From Sphingobacterium sp. HMA12 (GTDB lineage Bacteria > Bacteroidota > Bacteroidia > Sphingobacteriales > Sphingobacteriaceae), in NCBI RefSeq assembly GCF_002933815.1, contig NZ_BEYR01000006.1, positions 1 through 64,000 of the forward strand: 64,000 bases of DNA, in the 5' to 3' direction. The notes below the pieces were generated by a model. The model had not been told where the DNA came from. It made no database searches and saw only the letters and a list, made by a program, of their open reading frames with translations. The position numbers were made by a program, and so were the translations under genes. Shown here one piece after another: positions 16,958 through 26,105 of the stretch (positions are counted from its first letter, which is position 1; every line of letters starts with the position of its first letter).

Positions 16958-18029
16958 TAAATATTTTGACATTGATGCAGCGACAACTTACTTGACTACA
17001 CCTGGCTCAGGTTTACTTTCACGTGAAACAAAGCAATGGCGCACGCAACGCGATCAAGCGTTTCATGAGTCAAATACTTCGCTTCGTGAACAACAGGGCA
17101 CCATGTTGGATTCCTGCAGAAATACACTTGGACAATTCTTCAATTGTCCCGGAACCAATGTATTTTTGTCAAGCTGCTTTTCTTTTGCATTCAATGCATT
17201 ACTAGCGGGCCTTCCCAAGCATTATAAGGTGCTGCTTTTGGACAACGACTATCCCTCGGTAAATTTCCCAACAATTATAAGTGGGTTTGAGCATAGCTTT
17301 GTTAATATGGACGAACAGCTTGAAGCTAATATTCTGGATGCCATAGCAACTTTTAGACCTAACGTACTTATTCTATCCATTGTTCAGTACATCTCCGGTT
17401 TAAAAATAGACCTTTCTTTTATACAGGAATTAAAACATCAGCATCCTGATTTGTTAATCATTGGCGATGGAACGCAATTTTTAGGAACTGATTTATTTGA
17501 CTTTGATACCTCGGGCTTTGACGCCGTATTGAGCAGCGGATACAAATGGCTAATGGCCGGATTCGGAAATGGCTTTATCCTACTGAACGATCGGCTTAAA
17601 GAAATCCTATATGCTGATATCCAGAAAAACTACAGTTACCTCAACAATCAATGGATGAATAAATCCGTGGTACAATTATGCTTTGAACCGGGGCATCTAG
17701 ACACCTTAGCTCATGGAACCTTACAACAGTCTTTATTGCAGTTTGAACAATGGGGATATGCTGAAACAGTCTTGTATACACAGAACCTCTTGGCAAAGGC
17801 CCGGACTGAACTGGCTAATAGGGGGCTACTCCTGGATCGCATTCTAAATAGACGTCCGCAAAGCAATATTTTCAATATACAGATCGACCCCAAAAATTTT
17901 CAGCTTCTGATGGATGAGGGTATAAAATGTTTCCCCCGCGGTTCCGGTATCCGGGTCGGATTCCATCTCTACAATGACCATGCAGATCTTGAAAAACTAT
18001 TACATATTATAGATACAAAAGTAAATTAA
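16941..18029 (+). CDS. class V aminotransferase-family PLP enzyme
   Basis: A 362-residue protein with the class V fold (cysteine desulfurase/isopenicillin epimerase-like). The cofactor Asp176 is in LLIIGDGTQFLG and the PLP lysine is Lys202 in SSGYKWLMAGFGNGF. The small N-terminal block ATTYLTTPGSGLLS is typical of these enzymes. The lack of a conserved catalytic Cys loop argues against a cysteine desulfurase, so the substrate is unknown. It starts inside the end of aat and is followed after 2 bases by the DUF2027 gene, so the three are co-transcribed. Confidence 0.75.
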   Translation: MNSPYSKYFDIDAATTYLTTPGSGLLSRETKQWRTQRDQAFHESNTSLREQQGTMLDSCRNTLGQFFNCPGTNVFLSSCFSFAFNALLAGLPKHYKVLLLDNDYPSVNFPTIISGFEHSFVNMDEQLEANILDAIATFRPNVLILSIVQYISGLKIDLSFIQELKHQHPDLLIIGDGTQFLGTDLFDFDTSGFDAVLSSGYKWLMAGFGNGFILLNDRLKEILYADIQKNYSYLNNQWMNKSVVQLCFEPGHLDTLAHGTLQQSLLQFEQWGYAETVLYTQNLLAKARTELANRGLLLDRILNRRPQSNIFNIQIDPKNFQLLMDEGIKCFPRGSGIRVGFHLYNDHADLEKLLHIIDTKVN

Positions 18030-18031
18030 TC

Positions 18032-18682
18032 ATGAAATTTAGAATAGGCGACTTAGTCAGGTTTGTGGATGAGCCCATTGAAGGACATATCACTTCCATG
18101 CAAGCCAACAATATTGTCGGAGTAACAGATGAAACAGGATTTGAAATTCCTGTTCCCATGGACAAGATTACGCTCGTCTTTGGAAATATGCGCAGAGCAG
18201 ACGACGAGCTTGATCAGCATGCCGCTCCGTTAACTCCGCATCGGTTTATCGAAAAAGGAATTTTACTGGCCATTTCGGGAGATCATAAAGATGGACTGGC
18301 CAAGCTACATATCATCAATGAAACAAGTTATGAGCTCCTGGTATCAGTTTCCGAAGCTACGGCAAATAAAGTGAAAGGCCTTTTTAGCAATAAAATACCA
18401 CCGCACGATTCCATCCAATTTTATACAGGAAACTTCGCCAATGTTGGAAAATGGCCAACATTCCGTTTTCAGATCATTAGACATAGCAGCAGTTTGCAGG
18501 AATTGACCAATCCAATCTATAGAGAGCAGCGCGTCCGTCCTGTGGACCTCACCAATCCGAAAGTACTGCATGAAATCCTGGATGAGAAAATCTGGTCTTA
18601 TGAGTTGGACAAAATTGAAGAAGATCTAGGCTTAGATAAACTAAAGGCACATTTTATACCGCATCGTCCAAACAAAAAATAA
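18032..18682 (+). CDS. DUF2027-like protein lacking the Smr domain
   Basis: A 216-residue soluble protein. Residues 1-55 (FRIGDLVRFVDEPIEGHITSMQ...TDETGFEIPVPMDKITLVF) match the SH3-like start of Bacteroidota DUF2027/Smr proteins. The middle, ILLAISGDHKDGLAKLHIINETSYELLVSVSE, fits the following beta domain. The C-terminal Smr nuclease-like domain usual in that family is missing; the protein ends in a short charged helix. Function is unknown. The stop codon sits in the terminator hairpin. Confidence 0.65.
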   Translation: MKFRIGDLVRFVDEPIEGHITSMQANNIVGVTDETGFEIPVPMDKITLVFGNMRRADDELDQHAAPLTPHRFIEKGILLAISGDHKDGLAKLHIINETSYELLVSVSEATANKVKGLFSNKIPPHDSIQFYTGNFANVGKWPTFRFQIIRHSSSLQELTNPIYREQRVRPVDLTNPKVLHEILDEKIWSYELDKIEEDLGLDKLKAHFIPHRPNKK

Positions 18683-18710
18683 GCTAGATAAAATATCTAG
18701 CTTATTTTTT
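18674..18710. terminator. bidirectional intrinsic terminator
   Basis: AAAAAATAAGCTAGATA pairs with TATCTAGCTTATTTTTT, 17 bp with an AAA loop. It overlaps the stop codon of the DUF2027-like gene and serves the convergent membrane-protein gene. Confidence 0.85.
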
Positions 18711-18713
18711 GCA

Positions 18714-19112
18714 TTACTCTTTTGTTGATACAATCTTCTTTGTACTCAACAGTAACAGCAGAATCCCGATCAAATAGACAATCCATCCCCAACGCATGTG
18801 AAGCGATTTGGATAAGAATTTGTCTGCAAAGCCCCAGCCAAAATAATTGTTGATTTTAAACCAAACGGCGCCAATACTGACCAGATACCAACATGCGGCC
18901 AATCTTGTCATCCATTGATAGGCGCGTACCGCACGAACAAAAAACAACAATGCTGTTATTCCCAAAATCAGCATGGAAATAAAAAATAGATAGGCGTCCA
19001 CCTGATAGAGATTCCAGTTACCCTTGATGGGAACTTTCAAAAATGGAGTCATACTGGACAAAAAACAAATGATTAGTCCAACAATGGCGAAATACTTCCT
19101 GATGATGACCAT
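18714..19112 (-). CDS. four-helix membrane protein of unknown function
   Basis: A 132-residue protein with four predicted membrane helices at about 5-25, 43-63, 70-90 and 107-125. Aromatic residues cluster near the helix ends (WGFADKFL, MRWGWIVYLIG). I do not recognise a family. It is single, convergent with the upstream operon, and shares a terminator with it. Confidence 0.6.
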   Translation of the reverse strand: MVIIRKYFAIVGLIICFLSSMTPFLKVPIKGNWNLYQVDAYLFFISMLILGITALLFFVRAVRAYQWMTRLAACWYLVSIGAVWFKINNYFGWGFADKFLSKSLHMRWGWIVYLIGILLLLLSTKKIVSTKE

Positions 19113-19363
19113 GGTTCAAATTACTTTAAAATTGATACGAATATAAGTTGAATATCGCCACTTATATAACTCGTATTCCATTTTTTGGAAATTTGTTCTA
19201 ATTTTAAAACGAAATTCTCGTATCGAATTCCGGACAAATAACAATAATCCAAAAGATCAATCGAAATTGAATAAAATTGATCACTTCAAAATTAAGTTAT
19301 AAAAAATATTTGAAAAGAATCTTTACCTGAAAGTTGATTTAAAATTTAAGCCAGATATTGAAC

Positions 19364-20203
19364 ATGAAAAGAGCATTTGAAGAGCCTGAGACAGAACAGG
19401 TACCTAAACAAAAATCAAAGAAAAAAATATATATCGTTATCGGAATCGTCTTGCTATTAGTCGCAGTTGCCGGTGGAGGATATTATAATTATGTCCAGCG
19501 GCAAGATCTTGATGCTATGCCTGTAGATAGTGCAACGGCCGTGGACGGATTTGAGAATGCAGATCCGAAAGATCTCGAAGAGGCTGATGGCTGGAGCTCC
19601 ATTGATGACTACACCCATTGGAACAATGCCATCTTTACAATTCCTGAATACGACAATATTCCATTACGTTACCGCAGGGGCATTACAAAAATCTTTATGG
19701 GGAATGGTTATCTAGAGCCTTCCGGTGATAAACCCATCTATAAATTTACCCGCATAAAGGACCGTGCAAAGTCTGTCTTCTGCTATGGTAATTTTACTGA
19801 TCGTCATGATGCGGACAACTGGAATAAAGAAATGGCTTTTTTAGTGGAAAAAAATGACTATCAAAGTAGTGCCATCTGGATTATATCAGCAAAAGGAGAT
19901 ATTCTATTCTGGAAAGAGTATTCCAGTGAACTCCCTTTGATCAATAGCTTCAAAAAGGGACAAAAGATCTTCATGGATGAGATGAAATTAGTGCCCGCCC
20001 CAACTGATGGAATTATTGTCAAAAATAAAAATTCCAAATATGCATTGATTTACAATAAAGGGACCAAAACATTTGATACTTATTATCAATATAGTGACAG
20101 AGAAATAAAGGAGGCGACCGCTACTGAAGAAGTTCCTTATGTAGAGGAGCTGGAAGATATAACTATAGATTCAGCACAAACAAATACAGGCAATAATGAA
20201 TAG
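19364..20203 (+). CDS. membrane-anchored hypothetical protein
   Basis: A 279-residue protein with one transmembrane helix (~22-42, KKIYIVIGIVLLLVAVAGGG) after a short charged cytoplasmic end, so most of it is periplasmic. The linker 45-80 is acidic. The region 80-240 is rich in aromatic residues (FWKEYSSELPLINSF, YALIYNKGTKTFDTYYQYSD). No family is recognised. The ATG at 19364 is preferred to a TTG two codons earlier. It stands alone between a convergent unit and hemA. Confidence 0.6.
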   Translation: MKRAFEEPETEQVPKQKSKKKIYIVIGIVLLLVAVAGGGYYNYVQRQDLDAMPVDSATAVDGFENADPKDLEEADGWSSIDDYTHWNNAIFTIPEYDNIPLRYRRGITKIFMGNGYLEPSGDKPIYKFTRIKDRAKSVFCYGNFTDRHDADNWNKEMAFLVEKNDYQSSAIWIISAKGDILFWKEYSSELPLINSFKKGQKIFMDEMKLVPAPTDGIIVKNKNSKYALIYNKGTKTFDTYYQYSDREIKEATATEEVPYVEELEDITIDSAQTNTGNNE

Positions 20204-20226
20204 TTTAATGCCTTCATGAAGTTGAA

Positions 20227-20256
20227 ATTTTCATCACACGGATGTGTGATGAAAAT
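20227..20256 (+). terminator. stem-loop after the hypothetical gene
   Basis: ATTTTCATCACAC pairs with GTGTGATGAAAAT, 13 bp around GGAT. The T-run after it is poor (TCATTC), so termination efficiency is uncertain. Confidence 0.5.
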
Positions 20257-20383
20257 CATTCAATCTTACCATGATATTTAAAACCCTAAATATCAGTTAT
20301 TTATTTGTAAAATACAGCTATTTAAAATCTTTCTAAATTAATCCGTTTGACAGATTTTTGACACAAGCACAAAGCATTTAAGC

Positions 20384-20391
20384 TACATTTG
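20384..20391 (+). promoter_or_regulatory. -7 element for the hem cluster
   Basis: TACATTTG lies 31 bases before the hemA start. TTTTTG lies upstream but at a spacing of 23 rather than about 19, so only the -7 element is supported. Confidence 0.5.
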
Positions 20392-20422
20392 TACCGTTAA
20401 ATATAAGCGAGGGATTAGAGCT

Positions 20423-21664
20423 TTGAAAAATCTTAAAGTATTAGCGTTTACTCATAAACATGTCGAATTAAAAGATCTAGGTAATCTAGTGATCTGCAAT
20501 GAGGATTTAGAAAGTCGACTCATTAGCTTAAAACACAGCCTGGATATTCCGGAGATCTTTTACATTGGTACATGTAACCGAGTAGAGTTTGTATTTTATG
20601 GAGCTCACGAATTGACCAACGAATTTATTGCGGAGTTTATGGGAAAATTGAATTTCTGTGTTCCGCAAGAACGACTTCAATGTTATTTGGGTCAGGTCAA
20701 CAAATATGAGGGAATGGATGCTTTACATCATTTGCTCCGTATGTCCTGTTCCCTTGAAAGCCTTGTTGTGGGCGAGAAAGAAATTTTGGCGCAGGTACGT
20801 AGAGCCTATGATCGCTGTAGAGAAGCTGGTTTTACGGGTGATTTTCTTCGCTTGATGATGGATCGTCTTGTAAAGACAGCAAAAGAAGTTTATACCTATA
20901 CTAAAATTTCCAGAAATCCGATTTCTGTTGTTTCTCTTGCCTACCGCAAATTACGTGAATTAAAACTAGTTGAAAACCCTAGAATTCTTATTATCGGATC
21001 AGGGGAAACAAACCAAAACTTAGCAAAATATTTCCAAAAAAATCAAAAAGCCAAATTTGTGGTTTTTAACCGCACACTTGAAAATGCTAAAGCATTAGCT
21101 GAGGAGTTAAATGCTAAAGCTTATCCGCTTGCTAGCATTGGCGAATACAAAGAAGGTTTTGATATTCTGATTACATGTACCGGAGCTCCAACATCAATTA
21201 TTGATAATACCTTGTACCAATCACTACTAAATGGTGAAACTGACAAGAAAATTATCATTGATTTAGCCGTTCCAAATGATATCGATGCTGAAGTAATCAA
21301 AAACAACCCGATTCATTACATCGAAGTCAGTAGCTTGCAAGCTATTGCGGAGAAAAATATCCAAGAACGTTATAATGAACTGGACAGTGCTGAAAAAATC
21401 ATCCAGGACAATATTCAGGAATTTTTACCCCTGATCAAACAGAGACGTGTAGAGGTTGCTATGCGTGAAGTTCCTGAGAAGATTAAAGAAATCAAGTCAT
21501 TTGCTTTAAATGAGGTCTTTGCCCAAGAAGTACAGGCGCTTACACCTGAGGCGAGGGAAGTCCTTGAAAAAGTCATCAACTATATGGAAAAGAAATACAT
21601 CAAAGTTCCAATGGTTATGGCGAAGGAGATCCTGGTAAAAACGCCTGAGACCGAGAAAAACTAA
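20423..21664 (+). CDS. hemA: glutamyl-tRNA reductase
   Basis: First committed enzyme of C5-pathway tetrapyrrole synthesis: NADPH-dependent reduction of glutamyl-tRNA to glutamate-1-semialdehyde. The 413-residue protein has the catalytic Cys51 in YIGTCNRVEF, ESLVVGEKEILAQVR, SVVSLAYRKL, and a Rossmann motif ILIIGSGETNQNLAKYF. The C-terminal helix is the dimerisation domain. The start is a TTG at 20423, since no ATG fits the conserved start KNLKVLAFTHKH. It heads the order hemA, hemC-hemD, hemB, hemL. Confidence 0.93.
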   Translation: MKNLKVLAFTHKHVELKDLGNLVICNEDLESRLISLKHSLDIPEIFYIGTCNRVEFVFYGAHELTNEFIAEFMGKLNFCVPQERLQCYLGQVNKYEGMDALHHLLRMSCSLESLVVGEKEILAQVRRAYDRCREAGFTGDFLRLMMDRLVKTAKEVYTYTKISRNPISVVSLAYRKLRELKLVENPRILIIGSGETNQNLAKYFQKNQKAKFVVFNRTLENAKALAEELNAKAYPLASIGEYKEGFDILITCTGAPTSIIDNTLYQSLLNGETDKKIIIDLAVPNDIDAEVIKNNPIHYIEVSSLQAIAEKNIQERYNELDSAEKIIQDNIQEFLPLIKQRRVEVAMREVPEKIKEIKSFALNEVFAQEVQALTPEAREVLEKVINYMEKKYIKVPMVMAKEILVKTPETEKN

Positions 21665-21855
21665 TTGCAATCTTATCGCTGCAATCATCTCTGACAAAAT
21701 ACATTTATCCCTTTTCTGATATACGGCCAATAATGGCGATCGTATGTGATTGCTTTTTCGTCAAAGAGTTCCTACTGCTATTCTAATTTTCGGTTTATCA
21801 ATCATTTCCTTCTAGATAATGACAGTAACGTGTCAACATATTCCACCTATTTATT

Positions 21856-21863
21856 TATTTTTG
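21856..21863 (+). promoter_or_regulatory. -7 element for hemCD
   Basis: TATTTTTG lies about 48 bases before the GTG start of hemCD. No clear -33 partner is seen. Confidence 0.4.
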
Positions 21864-21911
21864 CTTCGATAAATGGTATTAAACACATTTTAATAGGTAA
21901 AGTAAAATAAC

Positions 21912-23498
21912 GTGAATAGAAAACTAATTATTGGCACCAGGGGAAGTGTTCTTGCAATGTGGCAGGCAAATTTTGTGAAAGACCGATTACAGGAAATCGG
22001 TATAGAAGCAGAGTTAAAAGTCATCAAAACTCAAGGTGATATTATTCAACATCTCCGTTTGGATAAATTGGAAGGTAAAGGATTTTTCACCAAAGAACTT
22101 GAGGAAGAACTTTTGAACGGGACCATTGATTTAGCTGTACACTCGCACAAAGATTTACCTACGATTAATCCACCTGGATTGATCATCGCAGCTGTTTCTG
22201 AACGGGAGGATCCCTCCGAATTATTAATTATTCATAAGGATTGTGTAGATATCAAGAAGCGTCTGTCCTTAAAACATAACGCAACCGTTGGAACATCTTC
22301 CAACCGTAGAAAGGCACAGATATCGGCATTACGTCCAGACCTGGAATTCGACGATCTAAGAGGTAACCTGCAGACAAGAATGCAAAAACTGCGAGATGAA
22401 CAATACGACGCAATTGTACTGGCTAAAGCTGGTATCAGCCGTATCGAAATGGATATCTCTGATTTTCATGTCGAAGAAATCCCGCCGGTCGAAATTATTC
22501 CTGCTCCGGCACAAGGTGTATTAGCTATTCAGATCCGTGAAGTCGACAAAGAACTCTTTGCCGCATTGCAGCCGCTAAATAATGATGATGTAGCTAAAAC
22601 CATTGCTGTGGAACGCTTGGTATTGAACAAATTTGACGCAGGATGTCATGCTCCACTCGGATGTTATTGTCGTAAAAGTGGTGGCGAATATGAGGCTTGG
22701 GCTTCCATTGCTGATACGAGTGAAGACTTTCCTGATCGTGTGTACCTCAGAGATGCTGATCCAAACCGATTGGCAGAGCGTATTTTCAGCAAGTACGCAA
22801 AAGACCGTAAGTTGCCTCAATCGGTCTTTATTTCCAGAGAGGTGGACGAAAATTCCTACTTCGCGCGCGCAATGGCCAAACACAATATTTTCATCGAAGG
22901 CCGTTCATTGATCAAAATATTTCCCATCATCAACAAACTGGATCCTTTTATCCTGAAGCATGTCGATTGGATTATATTTTCAAGTAAGAACGGGATTGAG
23001 CATTTCTTCAATCTGGAACCCCGATTGAGTAAAAAGACCAAAATAGGCGTTATTGGCCGTGGTTCAGAAGAAGTATTGCGTAAGTACGATCGTGTAGCTG
23101 ATTTTTCCGGTGACAGCGAAGGTATTAACATGGATGAAATCGCTAAGAAATTTGCCGAATTGGCAAATGGTGGAACGGTCCTTATTCCGCGCGCAAAGGA
23201 ATCGCTTGAGACTATTCAGAAAGCGCTAAGTCCAGCGACAAAAATCATTAATATTCCTGTCTATGAAACCGTACTGGAAGAGGATGTTGATCCCTCCAAT
23301 GCAGAAGTACTCGTATTTACAAGCCCTAGTAATGTAGAAGCCTATTTTGCGGACAATTTATTAGAGCCGGGACAGAAGGTTATCTGCATAGGTCGTTCAA
23401 CCGGAGCGAAGTTTGATGAGATGAATGTTCCTTACACACTTCCGTATTCACCAGACGAGATAGGTCTCTCAGAGGCTGTTTTTGGCCTGGAATATTAA
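21912..23498 (+). CDS. hemCD: porphobilinogen deaminase fused to uroporphyrinogen-III synthase
   Basis: A bifunctional protein of 528 residues. Residues ~1-300 are hydroxymethylbilane synthase: IGTRGSVLAMWQA, AVHSHKDLPT, VGTSSNRRKAQ, LRGNLQTRMQKL, PAPAQGVLAIQIR, and the dipyrromethane-binding Cys in FDAGCHAPLGCY. Residues ~305-528 resemble HemD: VFISREVDENSYFARAM, IIFSSKNGIEHFF, VLVFTSPSNVEAYF, VICIGRSTGAKF. Together they turn porphobilinogen into uroporphyrinogen III, and the fusion would hand the unstable hydroxymethylbilane directly across. The start is GTG. No frameshift is seen at the junction. Confidence 0.9.
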   Translation: MNRKLIIGTRGSVLAMWQANFVKDRLQEIGIEAELKVIKTQGDIIQHLRLDKLEGKGFFTKELEEELLNGTIDLAVHSHKDLPTINPPGLIIAAVSEREDPSELLIIHKDCVDIKKRLSLKHNATVGTSSNRRKAQISALRPDLEFDDLRGNLQTRMQKLRDEQYDAIVLAKAGISRIEMDISDFHVEEIPPVEIIPAPAQGVLAIQIREVDKELFAALQPLNNDDVAKTIAVERLVLNKFDAGCHAPLGCYCRKSGGEYEAWASIADTSEDFPDRVYLRDADPNRLAERIFSKYAKDRKLPQSVFISREVDENSYFARAMAKHNIFIEGRSLIKIFPIINKLDPFILKHVDWIIFSSKNGIEHFFNLEPRLSKKTKIGVIGRGSEEVLRKYDRVADFSGDSEGINMDEIAKKFAELANGGTVLIPRAKESLETIQKALSPATKIINIPVYETVLEEDVDPSNAEVLVFTSPSNVEAYFADNLLEPGQKVICIGRSTGAKFDEMNVPYTLPYSPDEIGLSEAVFGLEY

Positions 23499-23607
23499 AT
23501 CGTATCAAGTAGTTAGTATTGCGTATTGAAAAGTTAGCAAACGGATTTACCGCCTTTGCAATTGAACGACACGAAATCACTGGATCATAATAAATAAATA
23601 AAAAATA

Positions 23608-24582
23608 ATGTTACAACGTCCGAGAAGAAATCGTAAATCTGCCGTGATTCGCGACATGATTCAAGAGACACGTTTAGACGCGTCAAATTTGATTTTTCCA
23701 CTTTTTATCGTAGATGGCCAAAATCAAAAAACCGAAGTTAAATCAATGCCGGGTATTTACCGCTATTCTATTGATAATTTATTGAAAGAAGTGGAAAGCT
23801 GCCTCAAATTAGGCTTACGTTCATTTGACTTATTTCCCAATATCGAAGAGTCATTGAAGGACAAATATGCGACGGAGAGTTACCGTGACGGAAGTTTGTA
23901 TTTACGGGCTATTGAGGCCGTAAAGAAAAATTTTCCTGAAGCTTGTATCGTTACGGATGTAGCAATGGATCCTTATAGCAGCGATGGTCATGATGGAATT
24001 GTCGAGGATGGCGAGATCTTAAACGATGAAACATTAGAGGTACTGGGCAAAATGGCACTCGCACACGCGCAATCCGGCGCAGATATTATCGCGCCATCAG
24101 ATATGATGGATGGACGTATCGGGTATATTCGTGAGCTATTGGACCATAATGGTTTCACCAACGTATCTCTAATGTCGTATACGGCGAAGTATGCATCAGC
24201 CTATTATGGTCCATTCAGAGACGCTTTAGGTTCGGCTCCAAAACATGGTGACAAGAAAACCTATCAAATGAATCCTGCAAATGCGAAAGAAGCGCTTATT
24301 GAGGCTCAACTCGATGCACAAGAAGGTGCAGATTTCCTAATGGTCAAACCAGGGCTTCCTTATTTAGATATTGTGAAACTTCTCGCTGACAATTTTGATC
24401 TCCCAATCGCGGTGTATAACGTCAGTGGCGAATATGCGATGTTAAAAGCTGCCATCCAAAATGGCTGGCTGGACGAACGTGTGATCCTGGAAACGTTATT
24501 AAGTTTCAGACGTGCAGGCGCAACAGCAATTTTATCTTACCACGCCAAAGAAGTCCTGGAGAAAGGATATATTAGTATTTAG
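23608..24582 (+). CDS. hemB: delta-aminolevulinic acid dehydratase (porphobilinogen synthase)
   Basis: Condenses two 5-aminolevulinates into porphobilinogen. In 324 residues the two active-site lysines appear in SYTAKYASAYYGPFRDA and LMVKPGLPYLD. The metal-binding loop reads VTDVAMDPYSSDGHDGIV: the three cysteines of zinc enzymes are replaced by Ala, Asp and Asp, which marks the magnesium/potassium-type enzyme. It follows hemCD by 109 bases, a gap that includes a possible weak repeat copy (about 23500-23540), and precedes hemL. The TAG stop overlaps repeat copy B. Confidence 0.94.
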   Translation: MLQRPRRNRKSAVIRDMIQETRLDASNLIFPLFIVDGQNQKTEVKSMPGIYRYSIDNLLKEVESCLKLGLRSFDLFPNIEESLKDKYATESYRDGSLYLRAIEAVKKNFPEACIVTDVAMDPYSSDGHDGIVEDGEILNDETLEVLGKMALAHAQSGADIIAPSDMMDGRIGYIRELLDHNGFTNVSLMSYTAKYASAYYGPFRDALGSAPKHGDKKTYQMNPANAKEALIEAQLDAQEGADFLMVKPGLPYLDIVKLLADNFDLPIAVYNVSGEYAMLKAAIQNGWLDERVILETLLSFRRAGATAILSYHAKEVLEKGYISI

Positions 24583-24650
24583 TATTGAGATAGGAGCATT
24601 TAGATTTCGGTCGTGGAAGCCTGCGGCTGACAAGTATCTCTTTTTTTTAC
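24580..24650 (+). repeat. interspersed repeat, copy B
   Basis: TAGTATTGAGATAGGAG, then TTTAGATTTCGGT, then a hairpin AAGCC-TGC-GGCT (24617-24628) and a T-rich end. It lies between hemB and hemL on the coding strand. Confidence 0.65.
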
Positions 24651-24707
24651 TTTTTAACGAGCAATAGCGAGCTCATCTTTAAATAATTTTTACTTTTCAA
24701 TTTGACA

Positions 24708-26018
24708 ATGCAAACACCTGATATTTCACGAGCAAAATCTGCTGAATTATTTGAAAAAGCAAAACAATACTTCCCGGGCGGTGTGAATTCTCCGGTTCGG
24801 GCTTTTAAATCCGTATTTGGTACTCCATTATTTATAGAACGAGGTGACAAAGCCCGTCTTTGGGACGCTGATGGCAATGAATTCATCGATTTCTGCTGTT
24901 CGTGGGGTCCTTTGATTCTGGGACACAATAACGATCAAGTTCGTGAGGCCGTTGCCGCACAATTAGGTAAAGGATTGAGTTTTGGTGCACCTACTGCTCT
25001 GGAAAATCAACTCGCCGAATTGATTATTGAAAAAAATAAATATATCGAGAAAATTCGCTTCGTCAGTTCAGGAACTGAAGCTGTGATGTCCGCAATCCGT
25101 TTGGCAAGAGGATATACCAAACGGGATAAGATTATCAAATTTGACGGATGTTACCATGGTCATTCGGATTCGCTTTTAGTGAAGGCTGGTTCTGGACTGG
25201 TTACTTTCGGAGAAACTTCTTCGGCTGGCGTTCCCAAAGCCTTTGCAGATGAAACAATCGTCATCGAGTTAAATGACAAAGACGCGCTAAGAGCTGCTTT
25301 TGCAGAATTTAAAGATCAGATTGCTGCTGTGATCATTGAAGGTATTCCTGCCAACAACGGTCTATTAATGCAATCCAAAGAATACATGCATTTCTTGCGT
25401 GATATCACAAAAGAAAATGGGAGTATGCTAATCATGGATGAGGTCATCACCGGATTCCGGATCGGTTTTGAAGGAGCTTCTGCATACTACGAAGTCCAGC
25501 CGGATATTATCACCTATGGCAAGATCATAGGTGGCGGTATGCCAGTAGGAGCCTATGGGGCATCCAAAGAACTTATGGCTTGTATATCACCTGACGGTGC
25601 CGTTTATCAAGCTGGTACCTTGTCTGGGAACCCTGTGGCCATGGCAGCAGGTATTGCAGCCCTGACTATTTTAGCGCAAGATGATTTCTACACAAACTTA
25701 AATGCGAAAACTGCGGCATTCGTTCAGGATCTTCGTGATTATATCGCTGAAAAAGGTTATCAAGTACAATTATTCCATGTTGCCTCTATTTTCTGGTTTG
25801 CATTTACTGAGCAAGAAGATATCAAGAAAGCAAGTGAAATTGATCCCGCTTCCATGGAATCATACAAAATCATGCACCGCGAACTTCTGAATAGAGGAGT
25901 TTACTTCGGTCCTTCGGGCTATGAAGTTGGTTTTGTTTCCGCTGCGCATACCGACGCGGATTTAAATACCGCCAAGAAGCATATTTTTGATGCCTTGGAC
26001 ATCGTCTTTCATTCATAA
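24708..26018 (+). CDS. hemL: glutamate-1-semialdehyde 2,1-aminomutase
   Basis: PLP enzyme that converts glutamate-1-semialdehyde to 5-aminolevulinate, the step after HemA. From the ATG at 24708 the protein has 436 residues. Motifs: FPGGVNSPVRAF at the start, FVSSGTEAVMSAIRLARG, DGCYHGHSD, the cofactor Asp in LIMDEVITGFR, and the PLP lysine in ITYGKIIGGGMPVGAYGA. A TTG two codons upstream is possible but unneeded. It closes the local cluster; hemE and later genes are not in the window. Confidence 0.94.
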   Translation: MQTPDISRAKSAELFEKAKQYFPGGVNSPVRAFKSVFGTPLFIERGDKARLWDADGNEFIDFCCSWGPLILGHNNDQVREAVAAQLGKGLSFGAPTALENQLAELIIEKNKYIEKIRFVSSGTEAVMSAIRLARGYTKRDKIIKFDGCYHGHSDSLLVKAGSGLVTFGETSSAGVPKAFADETIVIELNDKDALRAAFAEFKDQIAAVIIEGIPANNGLLMQSKEYMHFLRDITKENGSMLIMDEVITGFRIGFEGASAYYEVQPDIITYGKIIGGGMPVGAYGASKELMACISPDGAVYQAGTLSGNPVAMAAGIAALTILAQDDFYTNLNAKTAAFVQDLRDYIAEKGYQVQLFHVASIFWFAFTEQEDIKKASEIDPASMESYKIMHRELLNRGVYFGPSGYEVGFVSAAHTDADLNTAKKHIFDALDIVFHS

Positions 26019-26037
26019 AAGGAAAGTATAATACAAC

Positions 26038-26072
26038 AATGCCCTAAAAACTATTTTAGTTCTTGGGGCATT
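26038..26072. terminator. probable terminator between hemL and the DUF4252 unit
   Basis: AATGCCC (26038-26044) pairs with GGGCATT (26066-26072) around a loop that itself contains CTAAAA/TTTTAG. T-runs are short, so this is moderate evidence. Confidence 0.5.
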
Positions 26073-26105
26073 TATGTGCTGTTTAATCAAGAATCTCTGT
26101 CTCAA

